Shown here: positions 45,832-56,989 of the stretch, in pieces
How the letters are laid out: each line of letters starts with the position of its first letter
Numbering within the stretch: the first letter of the stretch is position 1
Assembly (NCBI GenBank): GCA_903813345.2
Contig: CAIIXF020000004.1
Span: forward strand, 15,733,513 to 15,797,512
DNA from: Owenia fusiformis
Lineage: Eukaryota > Annelida > Polychaeta > Sabellida > Oweniidae
DNA: 64,000 nucleotides
Direction of reading: 5' to 3'
Made by a program: the position numbers and the translations under genes
Notes under the pieces: model-generated
The model's database searches: none
Seen by the model: only the letters and a program-made list of their open reading frames with translations
Told to the model about the DNA's origin: nothing

Positions 45832-47131
45832 TGTAACATCCCCTCAAAATATACTTTGGTAGCGTGGTTAAAAGAGAGGGAGATGTTATTGGTTAAAATT
45901 ATGAACTTTATTTTTAGTTAATTATGGGGGGTGTAAAACATCTGTCTTTACAATGAGTCTTATAAGAAATAAACTTTTATGTCAAAAGAAAGATGGCGTT
46001 CTGGTAAAAATCTCTACATCTTGATTATACTGGAAATTGCCTCATGAAAGGGGGGATAATATCATCTTAAAGAAATATAACACGACAAAAGTTTTAAATA
46101 AAGAAACATATTTACATGTGTATATTGTTTGGATATAAAACATAAAAAATGACAATAGTACAGTAATAATTAGTTATGAATATTCAAACTGTGTTCTGGG
46201 AGAAGTTTCTATATAAAGTGACTAACATGGACTAACAATGACTAGCACGAATTATAACAAGTGACTAACACGAGCTAACAAGTGACTAGCAAGTGACTAG
46301 AAAGTGACTAGCAAGTGACTATCAAGTGACTAGCAAGTGACTAACACGAGCTACATGGTTGGAAATTTGCAATATGAATGCCGGAATTTCCAGAGACTGG
46401 GAAAGCTGGACTATGGGGTACTTTGGGAAGGGGAAATACATCTCTCTAATAGGATACATGGTCCTGGGACTAGAGGAGATGTAAAGGGGCTCCTGGGCAA
46501 CTTTTGGGCCGGAGCATTATATACATTTCAAGGTAACTTTCATGTCAAATCTCGAAACAGAATGTCATAAAACATATATCAATTTGTTGATCATCATTTG
46601 ATTAATATAAATATATATTTACCTAACACCAATAGAGTCGGAACACTGCAAAATCGATCGAAACGCAGGAGATATATCCATTAGCAGCCTTACAGTTGAA
46701 ATCTAAACAGAACACAAACCAAACTTCTCAACTGAGGAAAACCTTACGCCGAATTAATAAACTAACCTAACAAATAAAAGTATTTCACACCTAACACAGA
46801 TACCAAAATATGATTAACATAAATACGCTGAATACAGAAGTTGTGATTGAAGTAAATTGCTTATAATTAATGGTAATTACTGGATAAAATCCTGGGACTA
46901 TATTCTGCACTATTTGTACCTTTAATATCAATACGCCATCACTGAAAAGTATTTATGTGGAGATAGGCATTCTTCTTATAGAGTGAATATCATCTGAATG
47001 CATATAAACATACAACTTATAAACAATTAAAGTCAAAATCTAATTAAATAAAGAGATAAATACAGTAACAGCACACCAAATAATAAGAGAAATTATGTTA
47101 TAAGTATATATGAATTTGGTGGGTTGTTACA
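45832..47131 (-). repeat. LTR copy 3
   Basis: The 5' LTR in element orientation. The primer-site-like TGGTGGCAGTGG lies just below 45832 on the minus strand. Confidence 0.85.
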
Positions 47132-47135
47132 CATG

Positions 47136-48296
47136 TACAACCATTATTGGTTGTAAAATATCGATAAGGTAAGTCCCTAGGGAGTTCACTTCAATATTTT
47201 AAGCATTTTTTCGATGTTAATTTCCTCTCAAGTTTGAAACTTGCAATGTTAAATTCCTCTCAGACTTATAAAAGTCCATTTTATTCCTCTCAACTTCATA
47301 GATGTCCATGTCAAATTCCTCTGGAGTTTGCTGGGACTAAATTTTCAGAAATACTGGTAAATTGACTAAAAATTCACTTTTCGGCTGGTTTGTCCCGACC
47401 CTCGGCAACTGATTTAGCCAATTTAGTACCATTTTTTGTAGAAGAACTGATTTTTGACCTCAAAAAGGTACTCTCGTAGAGTCGTATACAATTTTTCCAT
47501 TTTTTCTCAGATTCGCCAATTTCCATGGTTGATGCCCAAAGCCAAAATTGGCCGTGCTGCACATACATTCCAAAATTATTTAGAATGAACCCTCCGGAAT
47601 CAGTCCCATTCTATTAAAGCCTAGACCTACTGAGGGACTTTATTTTCGGTAGTGCACATTAGCAATGTTTGTATAAGACAGACATCCTGACCATGTTGTT
47701 GTTAGGGACTACTGACCTACTTAGTACTGGGTAAGGTCTAGAGTAACCTAGACAAAAGGATCAAATGAGGTTATGTCTTCGAGTCTGAGTACTTCTTTGC
47801 CCTTGTTGGTTTGTACTTGGGCATGATTCTGTTTTTCTGACGGTGTGGAACTGCAATAAAAAATAAACTTTCAGGCTATTTTAATTCTAAGGGAATGTCA
47901 AACACCTAAATAACTCACAATTTTAAGAGAAACCCGTGTTTAGTCATCACAAACATAGACAGTATCAAGTATGAAGCTGAAAATGTGAATATATATGGGC
48001 GATATTAGGTGAAATTACGACGTATAATTCGATCTATTTCCTTTCCAGAACGACGGAGACATGAATATATACAATAAAATGTTTCTGTATAATCGATTCT
48101 TACTTATAGCAAGCTATGCACAATCAAGTATTTATATTAACGGTGATATTCTAAATAATAACGAGAAATTCAGCAAAATCTCACTTTACTCTCAGGAAGT
48201 AGAACTGGCGCATGCGCACTCGCTAAGTGGGTCATCATGTATTCCAAAAATAGGTCATGACACACCCCAAGAAAATCTTGAAACCGCGAACGGTTA
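47136..48296. other. Unassigned DNA with a weak repeat
   Basis: At about 47222-47330 four imperfect units of about 37 bases start with TTCCTCTC (AAATTCCTCTCAGACTT and relatives). Otherwise no gene or element is recognised. Confidence 0.4.
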
Positions 48297-50091
48297 GGCA
48301 AAACTGCCCTAATTCACGTCACCATACTAGTCAATGGGCAAAAGGGCAAACGCCTGACTTTTTATCTCGAGTTATGGATTTATGTGGCCTCACTGGCCTA
48401 TCTGAGGTTCTAAAGCTATGTCTAAGCTACATCTTGACACTAAACTCAATAGGGGCCAATCATCTACTTTTTGAAATAATTGGTCAATTGTGACACTACC
48501 CCCTCTCTCTGCAGACACAAATTGAAATTCACAAAAATGAAGGCAAAATTAATACGCCACTTGACTCGAAATTTTCCTTCAGATAACCCAAATAAACGCA
48601 TTTTCAGAAGAAATGGCATGTTGCCATTGCAAAAAGATTACAACTGTGCCTACATACTAGCTTACTGACTCGTCATGATCACAATTGTGTTGGGACTACA
48701 TTTATTTTTGAATACTACTTTTTTCTATTCAGCGGAAGTGACGTATTAGGGCATTTTGGCCTAATAGCCACATGGTTGGATGATTTCTGGCTTCAAATTG
48801 CGTTTTTCCAATTCACTAGAGTTTTTCAAGTAGTTTTGTGCAGTTTAAGAATATTCTGACAGCAATTATGAAAAATATGGCTACTTCATTACCCCTGGGG
48901 TCATTTTTCCAAGAACCCAATGGTTTTCCTATAAATTTGACTAGTTTTTCATTTACATCATGAAATCCACTGCCTGATGGTGACATTTTTCAGTATCGTG
49001 TCAAGAAATTGAGTATTTTATTGCATATTGCGATTTTTAGCCAAAATCACTGAACCGTGAACCAGAAAATTGGACAAATTTGGCCCACTTTTTGGCAAAA
49101 TCTTACTAAAATCATCACTTTTTCATACTTTATTCCATTCAACAACCTCCTGATTTGAAAAATGATGACAAATTTGATCAGTTTTGACTCTGGCCTAGAG
49201 AATTGGGACTTTTGAGATATTTTTTAGCTCGAATGTAGTCATTCAGAGTGAACAAATACATCAAAAATTGACACTTAACTCACCAATTTCTGACTGCACC
49301 CCCGATATGTACCTTCTTTCTATACTGGAAACCATAAGATGGAAAATTCAATCTTTATGATGAATAGCAACTCGTTGGCTTCCCCATTTACGACAACAAA
49401 TGACATTTAGGGGTCACTAAGGACAAAATTGTAGCCAAATATCGTCAAAATCAGTGGTTTTTGGGGTAAAAAGCGAAAACTGCTGATTCAGCAAAAACAT
49501 TAAATTTGTTCATGAAAATTCCCCTTTTTGCCTCCGTCCAAAATATGTTTCACACTAATAAACTTCAATTCTGGGCGATTCTGAGTAGTTTTAAAAAAAT
49601 TTGGTCACTTTCACATGTGACTAATAGGCAAAACTGCCCTAATTCACGTCACCATACTAGTCAATGGGCAAAAGGGCAAACGCCTGACTTTTTATCTCGA
49701 GTTATGGATTTATGTGGCCTCACTGGCCTATCTGAGGTTCTAAAGCTATGTCTAAGCTACATCTTGACACTAAACTCAATAGGGGCCAATCATCTACTTT
49801 TTGAAATAATTGGTCAATTGTGACACTACCCCCTCTCTCTGCAGACACAAATTGAAATTCACAAAAATGAAGGCAAAATTAATACGCCACTTGACTCGAA
49901 ATTTTCCTTCAGATAACCCAAATAAACGCATTTTCAGAAGAAATGGCATGTTGCCATTGCAAAAAGATTACAACTGTGCCTACATACTAGCTTACTGACT
50001 CGTCATGATCACAATTGTGTTGGGACTACATTTATTTTTGAATACTACTTTTTTCTATTCAGCGGAAGTGACGTATTAGGGCATTTTGGCC
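48297..50091. mobile_element. Harbinger-like MITE dimer around an 865-base spacer
   Basis: Two 465-base direct copies (48297-48761, 49627-50091) look identical. Each has inverted ends GGCAAAACTGCCCTAAT and ATTAGGGCATTTTGGCC. The whole composite is flanked by TTA on both outer sides, the 3-bp duplication expected of PIF/Harbinger elements. The inner junctions read TAA and ATA. The spacer 48762-49626 has its own weak inverted ends (TAATAGCCACATGG / CACATGTGACTAATA). The small frames in both copies are repeats of each other and not convincing genes. Confidence 0.75.
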
Positions 50092-50183
50092 TTAAACGAA
50101 TGTGTATATTCACCCTATGCTTAGTGAGCGGACCTAATTTCAAGGGCGATGGTAAAGACGAGACAGGGCGCCCAAACCTAACT

Positions 50184-50849
50184 ATGGCGGACCAGCAGTA
50201 AGTTTATTTCTCTAAGTTCTACTCTTTATTGGCCATGTGCTGGCCTGTAACTAGGTGCACTGATGCTTCAGATGCCCATAATTAGATTTGTAATGTAAGA
50301 AAGATTCATACTTATATGTGAAATGGATACGAAGTGATGTGAAAAGAAAAATTAATTTTCTGCATATTTTTTTTCGATTATTTTCAAAATAATGATACTT
50401 CTCCTGCATAGAATTCCTTGATATTGCATGTAATTATTGTTGATGAACGTATTTATATCGTAAACCCATCCATTTCCCAATTTGAGCCGTAATTGCAGTC
50501 GAATCAGGAGATTTTGATTCCTCGAAAGGAAGAGCAATGGTTATGGTAATAAAAGCATGTTTGGACGAGCCGTGGAATAGGGATTACATTTATCCTGTTT
50601 ATTTTCAGATATGTGGGATTCCAGTGTTACTACTGTCACGGAAAATCAAAAGACTTTGATGAAATAATACACCACCTGATCAATAAACAATTTACACAAT
50701 GTGTTAACAGTGATTTTGTTGTCTCAGAAAAAATTAATCTGACAAAAGTTTATCCCACAGTGCAGAAACTTGTGACTACATCTGTCATGTTAACAACCTC
50801 TGACTACATCTGCCATGTTAACAACCTCTCACTACATCTGTCATGGTAA
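50184..50849 (+). CDS. Zinc-finger-like frame, two exons, inside the TIR element
   Basis: Exon 1 (50184-50197) encodes MADQ and two bases, ending in the donor GTAAGT. Exon 2 begins at 50609 after the acceptor TTTATTTTCAG and restores the frame. It gives YVGFQCYYCHGKSKDFDEII and HHLINKQF, resembling a C2H2 or BED-type finger with a CxxC pair and histidines. The frame continues to TKVYPTVQKLVTTS, then enters the minisatellite and stops at 50849. It is probably the N-terminal exon of the element's own or a captured protein, with the rest lost. The family is not identified. Confidence 0.5.
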
Positions 50850-51530
50850 CAACCTCTGACTACATCTGTTATGTTAACAACCTCTATCTACATCTGCCAT
50901 GTTAAAAACCTCTGACTACATCTGCCATGTTAACAACCTCTCACTACATCTGTCATGGTAACAGCCTCTCACTACATCTGTCATGGTAACAACCTCTGAC
51001 TACATCTGTTATGTTAACAACCTCTTACTACATCTGCCATGTTAAAAACCTCTCACTACATCTGTCATGGTAACAACCTCTCACTACATCTGTCATGGTA
51101 ACAGCCTCTAACTACATCTGTTATGTTAACAACCTCTAACTACATCTGCCATGGTAACAACCTCTGACTACATCTGTAGTGTTAACAACCTCTGATTACA
51201 TCTGCCATGTTAACAACCTCTCACTTCATCTGTCATATTAACAACCTCTGACTTCATCTGTCATGTTAACAATCTCTGACTACATCTGTCATATTAACAA
51301 CCTCTGACTACATCTGTCATGTTAACTATCTCTGACTACATCTGTCATATTAACAACCTCTGACTACATCTGCCATATTAACAATCTCTGACTCTATCTG
51401 CCATGTTAACAGCCTCTGACTACACTTGTCATGTAAATAAAGTCTGACTTCATTTATTATGTTAACAATTTCTGAATACACCTGCCATGTTAACAACCTT
51501 TGACATCAACAATCTCTGACTACATCATGC
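50771..51530 (+). repeat. 28-bp minisatellite, about 27 copies
   Basis: The unit is CATGTTAACAACCTCTGACT plus ACATCTGC, with variants (CATGGTAACA, CATATTAACA, CTCACTACATC). The unit length is not a multiple of three, so it shifts the reading frame at each copy. Confidence 0.9.
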
Positions 51531-52270
51531 GTCTGATTTTTTATGACTTTGTCAACATTTGTTAAAAAGTGTGGGCCAGTTACCATTTATACAATTTTAA
51601 AATTCTTTTAAGTTATTCTATTTATTCGTTCAACAACCAACACTTTTTGATAAATCATAAAATCAAGTGACTACATGTTTTGCAAGTTTTTACCATTGAT
51701 TGAAGCCTATGACAACCTTGCCCAAATTCATTAATTTATTAATTGACAGTGTACATTTTAGCTGAATTTAGCAGTACACGTAGCAGCTAAGTGCTTGCCC
51801 ATAGCCACTCCTCTTGGCAAATTACATCGCCATTGCTCGTCATCGAAATTCTGATCGCCGAATAGTAAACATTCATTTTGTATTGGATGTACATAACTAG
51901 AGACCGCCTTATTTCGCATATATGAAAAAATAAAACATATCTAGGTACATGTATCTTTATATGTGACATCGATCAGGAATTATTGACATATTGACAATAT
52001 TAGGTTGTAATTTCTTGCGGTAAATTCAAATTGTATCTTTAAACGACTGTTTCATCTTAACTATTCGTTTTATTGGATGTAAAACAAACGGTATGCATAG
52101 TTTAACATCTTTCACTTCTAAAACAGCATAAAATATCACAATACCATCACCTAATGCTGCAATAATACGACTTAAAATGTTATGGTACTGATATTCTTTG
52201 GTTTTTGGGCGCCATGCCTCGTCTTTACCATCACCCTTGAAATTAGGTCCGCTCACTAAGCATAGGGTGA

Positions 52271-52360
52271 TATTATTTACTCACGTCGAGAGCTACGTTA
52301 GATTTTGAAAGTATAGCTATACTTTCAAAATCTAAGTAGCTCTCGACGGGAGTAATATAT
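52271..52360. repeat. Near-perfect palindrome without spacer
   Basis: The centre is GTATAGCTATAC. The arms of about 43 bases include GTCGAGAGCTAC and TTAGATTTTGAAAGTATAG with one extra G on the left side. It directly abuts the right end of the 50110-52270 element. Confidence 0.85.
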
Positions 52361-52530
52361 TATAAAATACAACTCCTGTGTGATAACTGATAAGAGTGTG
52401 GATCGGATCCGTCCTGCAAACACTTATTTGTTTGCTGGACGGCCTACTCCTACACTCTTTGTTCCAGGGAGAACCTGTGATCTTATCCCCCGTCTTATCC
52501 TTGGATCTCATCTTGGGATAACCATACCTT

Positions 52531-53059
52531 ACTTAAGTTTTTCTCCATCTAAAGTGTCACTCGACTTTTTGGCAATTAAAAGTCCCTGCCTGCATTTAGT
52601 AGTCATATATTGTCATGTGCATAATTTTGAAACCATATCCTAATTATTTCACAAACCCTTTGTTGATTCTGCCATAGTTTCCAATTTGTAAACAGCATTT
52701 AGCCTTTTTAATTGGGAACTTTTTTGAAATTTCCAAAATGGCTGCCATGTGATTCCAGAATTAACATGAGTGTGACGTGACATCACAGTTGCTCGTTCCT
52801 AGGTAACAACAATATCACAATTGCTCGTTTCTAGATATAGCAACAAGATTTTTGATAAAATGGCACACAATTACCCTAATTAACACCCTTAAACTCCGAT
52901 TTTCAAAGAATATATTTGGAGAAACAATAAAAGGTAGTGGAATAAATTAGAAGATGGTTTCAAGTTACCACAGAAGTCAATTTGAAACTCAAGAATGCCT
53001 TCTTTGACTCATAATCACAAAAAAGTCGAGTGACATTTTAGATGGAGAATTTCTTAGTT
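52531..53059. mobile_element. MITE with inverted ends of about 35 bases
   Basis: TTCTCCATCTAAAGTGTCAC then TCGACTTTTT on the left pairs with AAAAAGTCGAGTGACATTTT then AGATGGAGAA on the right. A 31-base direct repeat involving ACAGTTGCTCGTTCCTAGGT / ACAATTGCTCGTTTCTAGAT lies inside near 52790-52845. Confidence 0.7.
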
Positions 53060-53648
53060 TGCACAATTAAGCTATCTCCTGAGACTTTTAACATGGGCTG
53101 GGAATATCCATTTTTTGCATAGCCATCTATCTAAAAGATGGATGTGCAAATATAGTAAACCATACCCCCATAGGTAATGTGGGTTCGGTTTGCTTTTTGT
53201 AATTTTTGACTTTGATGAGGCAAACCATCACTAATGTAAAAATAAGAAAAATGCAAAACACCCCCATATTCATTGGGGTAGGATATAATATTCACACTTG
53301 GTTAGGCAAGGACTTAGGTGTGTCTGATTCCAGCCAATCCGTACACAGTATTTCAGATAACTGCATTGCATACCAATCACCGAATCCAAAGTCAATCCTT
53401 AGATGGTTGTCAAGGTGTTAACTTGACGCTACAGATTAAAATTGATGCTTTGCCAACTAGACCCTTGCAAAAAACTTCAATATTGAAAATACTTTATTTT
53501 AGTGATTTCGTATCTTTTTTGGTAGAGAATATTTTGCAATGCCTGTGTAAAAATAATTCAATCAGTACCGTAGGCTACCGGCGCCCGGCCGATGAGTATT
53601 TTGTTCAAAATTGCATTCTTTCGGTTTAGAACAACTTACTCTTCTGGG
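53060..53648. other. Unassigned DNA
   Basis: No exon is recognised. A segment at about 53577-53615 (CCGGCGCCCGGCCGATGAGT, then ATTTTGTTCAAAATTG) is a half-copy of the palindromic element at 62538-62677. Confidence 0.4.
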
Positions 53649-54409
53649 CCGGTGTGAAAGAAATGTTGGTCCCCCAGGGATTATGGTCCCCTTTCTTAAC
53701 GGCCCCTACTGGCCCTGATTGTGTATAAGATAATGAGGGAAAGAGTTGTATTTAGGCTGAGACTAACATAAAAAATGTTAGTCTCAGATTTAGGTCACCA
53801 TATAAATCAATGGAGAGTAGGACCATAATTTGATAGGACCTCCTACCCTTTTACCGTGAAAGAAATTATGGTCCCCCAGGGATCATGGTCCCCCTTTTTA
53901 AAGCCCCTTACTGGCCCTGATTGTGTATAAGATAATAAGGGAAAGAGGTCACCATATAAATCAATGTAGAGTAGGACCATAAATTATAGGACCTCCTACC
54001 CTTTACGTGACACCGGGCGCAAGTTGACAGATATAGGAGTAAATGTGACTAGGGCATTTTACTAAAACCCGGTGTGAAAGAAATTATGGTCCCCCAGGGA
54101 TTATGGTCCCCCCTTTTAAAGGCCCTTATTGGCCCTGATTGTGTATATGATAATAAGGGAAAGAGCACAAAGAGGTCACCATATACATCAATGGAGAGTA
54201 GGACCATAAATTAATAGGACCTCCTACCCTTTTACACCGGTGTAAAAGGGTAGGAAGTCCTATCAAATTATGGTCCTACTCTCTATTGATTTATATGGTG
54301 ACCTAAATACAACTCTTTCCCTTATTATCTTATACACAATTAGGGCCAGTAAGGGCCTTTAAAAAGGGGGACCATAATCCCCAGGGGACCATTATTTCTT
54401 TCACACCGG
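53649..54409. mobile_element. Cluster of four CCGGTGTAAAAGGG-family MITEs
   Basis: Copies lie at about 53649-53866, 53862-54017, 54069-54240 and 54237-54409. The first three have the same orientation. The fourth is inverted and meets the third head to head at ACACCGGTGT, making a palindrome of about 340 bases. Shared blocks are GAAAGAAATTATGGTCCCCC, GGCCCTGATTGTGTATA and AGGACCTCCTACCCTTTTAC. A fifth family member lies at 29457-29630. Confidence 0.85.
53757..53787. repeat. Tiny perfect hairpin with a target duplication
   Basis: A 13-base stem (CTGAGACTAACAT and its complement) with a 5-A loop interrupts MITE copy 1. ATTTAGG occurs on both sides. The other copies show the uninterrupted site. 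Confidence 0.8.
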
Positions 54410-55670
54410 CATTGACTAACCATATGTCACATTTCAAAATACATTTTCATTGGTTGTGTGTTGATTGTATGTCTCATCGCATTCGTTTTCCAAAAAAGCC
54501 TTACAGCGAAGATAGAGAATACCTGCTCCATTTGCAACTTCACTGTCGCCTGTATCCCTTTTGAAGCCATACAGGCTACAGTAGCCTATGGGAGAAGGGT
54601 GGTGTGGTAGTGTGTATTGATTGTAGTATTATATGCAATGGAGGAAAGGGAAATACCCTTCGGACCAAGGACTCAGTTGATTGTTTTATTTTTAAGGGAG
54701 ATAAAGTTACTTAGTATTTGTTTTATTCTATGGCGTAAGATATCAAGATGATATGAATAAAGTTGATTTGTTTTCATCAAGGTCAAAGGAAAATAAATTA
54801 TATTTCAAATAAATTCTAAACAAAAGAAAATTTTGAAAAATGACCGCCTTCTTCAAAAAGTGTCATTAGACAGTGTGCCATGCTTAGTACTATAGTATTC
54901 ACATACAAAATATAAACAAAATCGCTCCACTACTTTTCGAGTTACAGCAAAAATCGTATAATAGCGAGTAATCATTTTTCAAGATTTCTGCTATGTGCTC
55001 CTTTAAGATCTACACTAGCTTTATAAATGTCCTATATAATTTTTTTACATTTAAAACATATTGCTCTTACAGTTTTACATATTGTACCTAAATTACTGTA
55101 AAATCGGCACTAAAATGGCCGCCATTTTTGAATGAGCGTTTTGAAAATCGGCTTTCGGGCAGAACTTCTATCCCCATAGCGTATATGTTTACAAAATATG
55201 AACAAAATCGGGCCAACGGTATTTGAGTTATTGCTCGGACGGACGGAAAGACGTACGGACGGACAGACGGACGAACAGAGGCGTTCCCTATATCCCTCCC
55301 GTCCGAACTTCGTTCGATGGGAAAATAATTTATCGTCAATTGCGTCTGAGAGCATTATCAATGCCTTCCCATGCTCATGCATGATTCCACGAGTAAAGAT
55401 TACAACAAGAGATTACGATACCTTTTAAAGCTAGCAACATGAATCTAACACAATAAACTGCCAACAAACCATCTGTGTGTTGTTTAATTGTGAGTACACG
55501 CCAAGGATTTGAAAAGAATCTAAACATATCTCTTAATATAAATGACAAATGAATAGTAAAATATACAAGTGAGAGGACATGAGGATAGCTACTGATCGAA
55601 TGTTAAAATAGTCATATATAAGTAAAACTTTGTTCCACATGTCTTCTAGTACGCAAATTGCCATATAATA
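54410..55670. other. Repeat-like DNA with a GGAC tract
   Basis: A (GGAC/GGACA)n tract lies at 55236-55279, followed by TCCCTCCCGTCCGAACTTCG. It looks like the end of a dispersed element, but I cannot define its borders. No gene is recognised. Confidence 0.4.
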
Positions 55671-56989
55671 GAGAGGTTTCGCAAAACGATTTTTAGCTTA
55701 ACGGATCCGTAGCCGTAACGTATTTACCAGATTTATGCGTAGTCAGTTCAATTTATACGTGATGCGATACGGAAAACACGAAAAATGAGGCTTTTCTACG
55801 TTGGTCATTTACGTATCCCATTTTATCCTTCGATTATATTGATTTTAGTTCTAAAGGTATCACTAAATGAACAAGCACAGTGTGTTGTGTATAATTTGAC
55901 TTAAATTTGGTGAATGTATCTGTTTATTGTTTGACAAAAATCGAGTTTTTCAAACGGTATGTTCAATTAATTTTACACTGTATGGAATGGTATCGCAATA
56001 TTTACAGTGTACATGTTTCGCACAACGTTTTAGCTACCCGTATCAAGCTCCGTAACGTATCGATGGAGAAAAAGTGTACTCAATACGTTTGTCTAACCGA
56101 CAGCAATACCGAAAGTACGTAAACTAGCGCTTTCTGTGCGTAGTTGTGTCCGTATCTATTTTGTCCTTCAAATCTTGATAAAATTTTCCCTAAATGTATC
56201 ATTCTAGTAACCCACATGTGTTATCATGTATATCGTGTTAATTTTGATGAAGTAATAGGCCTATCTGTCGATAAATTTGATTATTAGTGGGTGACCTGCA
56301 ATTTTTACGAATAAAGCTTTAGTCATATTTGTTGGTAGGCAGCCGTACGGTCTATAATTTCTAGGGTCAATAGTAATACCGTGGTCGATTTCTTAGGGAC
56401 ATCAAACCAGTGGTTAGCAGCTAGGCCACCTGAATTTATATTTTGTGCCCCAAGTCACGCTCTAAATTCCTATAGAGCGGGGTTTTGAGTATAGCAGCTT
56501 GGTCCTGACCTCGACTATGAATGTGATATTGGGTCTAAAGGTTGCGTTCCGCATAAATTTCTAGCCAGGGGAGCTTCTTCCCCTGGTATGACTTGATCAC
56601 GCATCAAGTCATGCGATCTGTGTAAAATAGTAAGCAGCCTCGTTTGGGGGTCCAGGGAGACTAGTGCCCTAAAGCTTGGTGCCCAAGCTTCCCCGAACCA
56701 CCGTTAGTTATTATGTGACAGGTAGAGTATATTTAGTTGAGCATAAGATGATGATATTGGCGTGTACTTTCCTATTTTGATTTTTTAAAGAAAGGCCTGA
56801 CATCCCGATCCTGTAACATTCCTTCTCCCTTACATAGTTGTCACGGTAGGAGCCCCAGATGTATCTAACTCGTGAGTGGTGGTCCATGATATGTTCTTCA
56901 TCACCATCTTTATGATGATGGGGAAAGGGAAGGGAGGAGGGTGGTTGTAATTCAAGTAGATATCGGGTTGTCCCCGATTGTGTTTTGTG

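Larger units (their letters stand above)
38474..47131 (-). mobile_element. Tandem LTR element: three LTRs, two non-coding internal regions
   Basis: The arrangement is LTR (1,300 bases), internal (2,379), LTR, internal, LTR, with a repeat period of exactly 3,679 bases. The LTR ends are TGTAACA and TGTTACA, and CATG flanks the whole block on both sides (38470-38473, 47132-47135). On the minus strand the internal region starts next to the LTR with TGGTGGCAGTGGTGGG, a plausible tRNA primer site, and ends with the purine tract TTAAAGAGGGAAG before the other LTR. The element therefore points left. The longest frame is under 80 codons and no gag or pol is recognised, so this is a large non-autonomous (LARD-like) element. 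I noticed no difference between units. Unequal exchange between LTRs, or an assembly artefact, could give this form. Confidence 0.85.
50110..52270. mobile_element. TIR element of 2.16 kb with a gene fragment and a minisatellite
   Basis: Inverted ends of about 65 bases start TCACCCTATGCTTAGTGAGC (50110) and end GCTCACTAAGCATAGGGTGA (52270). The inner part of the ends includes AAGACGAG and GGGCGCC. Inside are a spliced zinc-finger-like frame near the left end and a 28-bp minisatellite. No transposase catalytic core is recognised. Confidence 0.8.

Noticed and set aside
50771-51530. Regularly spaced repeats that could suggest a CRISPR array
   Set aside because: Units are contiguous 28-bp tandem repeats with no unique spacers, and the genome is clearly eukaryotic. 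The same applies to 5799-6160 and 38859-38993.
52380-52643. 87-codon plus-strand frame
   Set aside because: It runs across the left border of the MITE at 52531 and has no recognisable domain.
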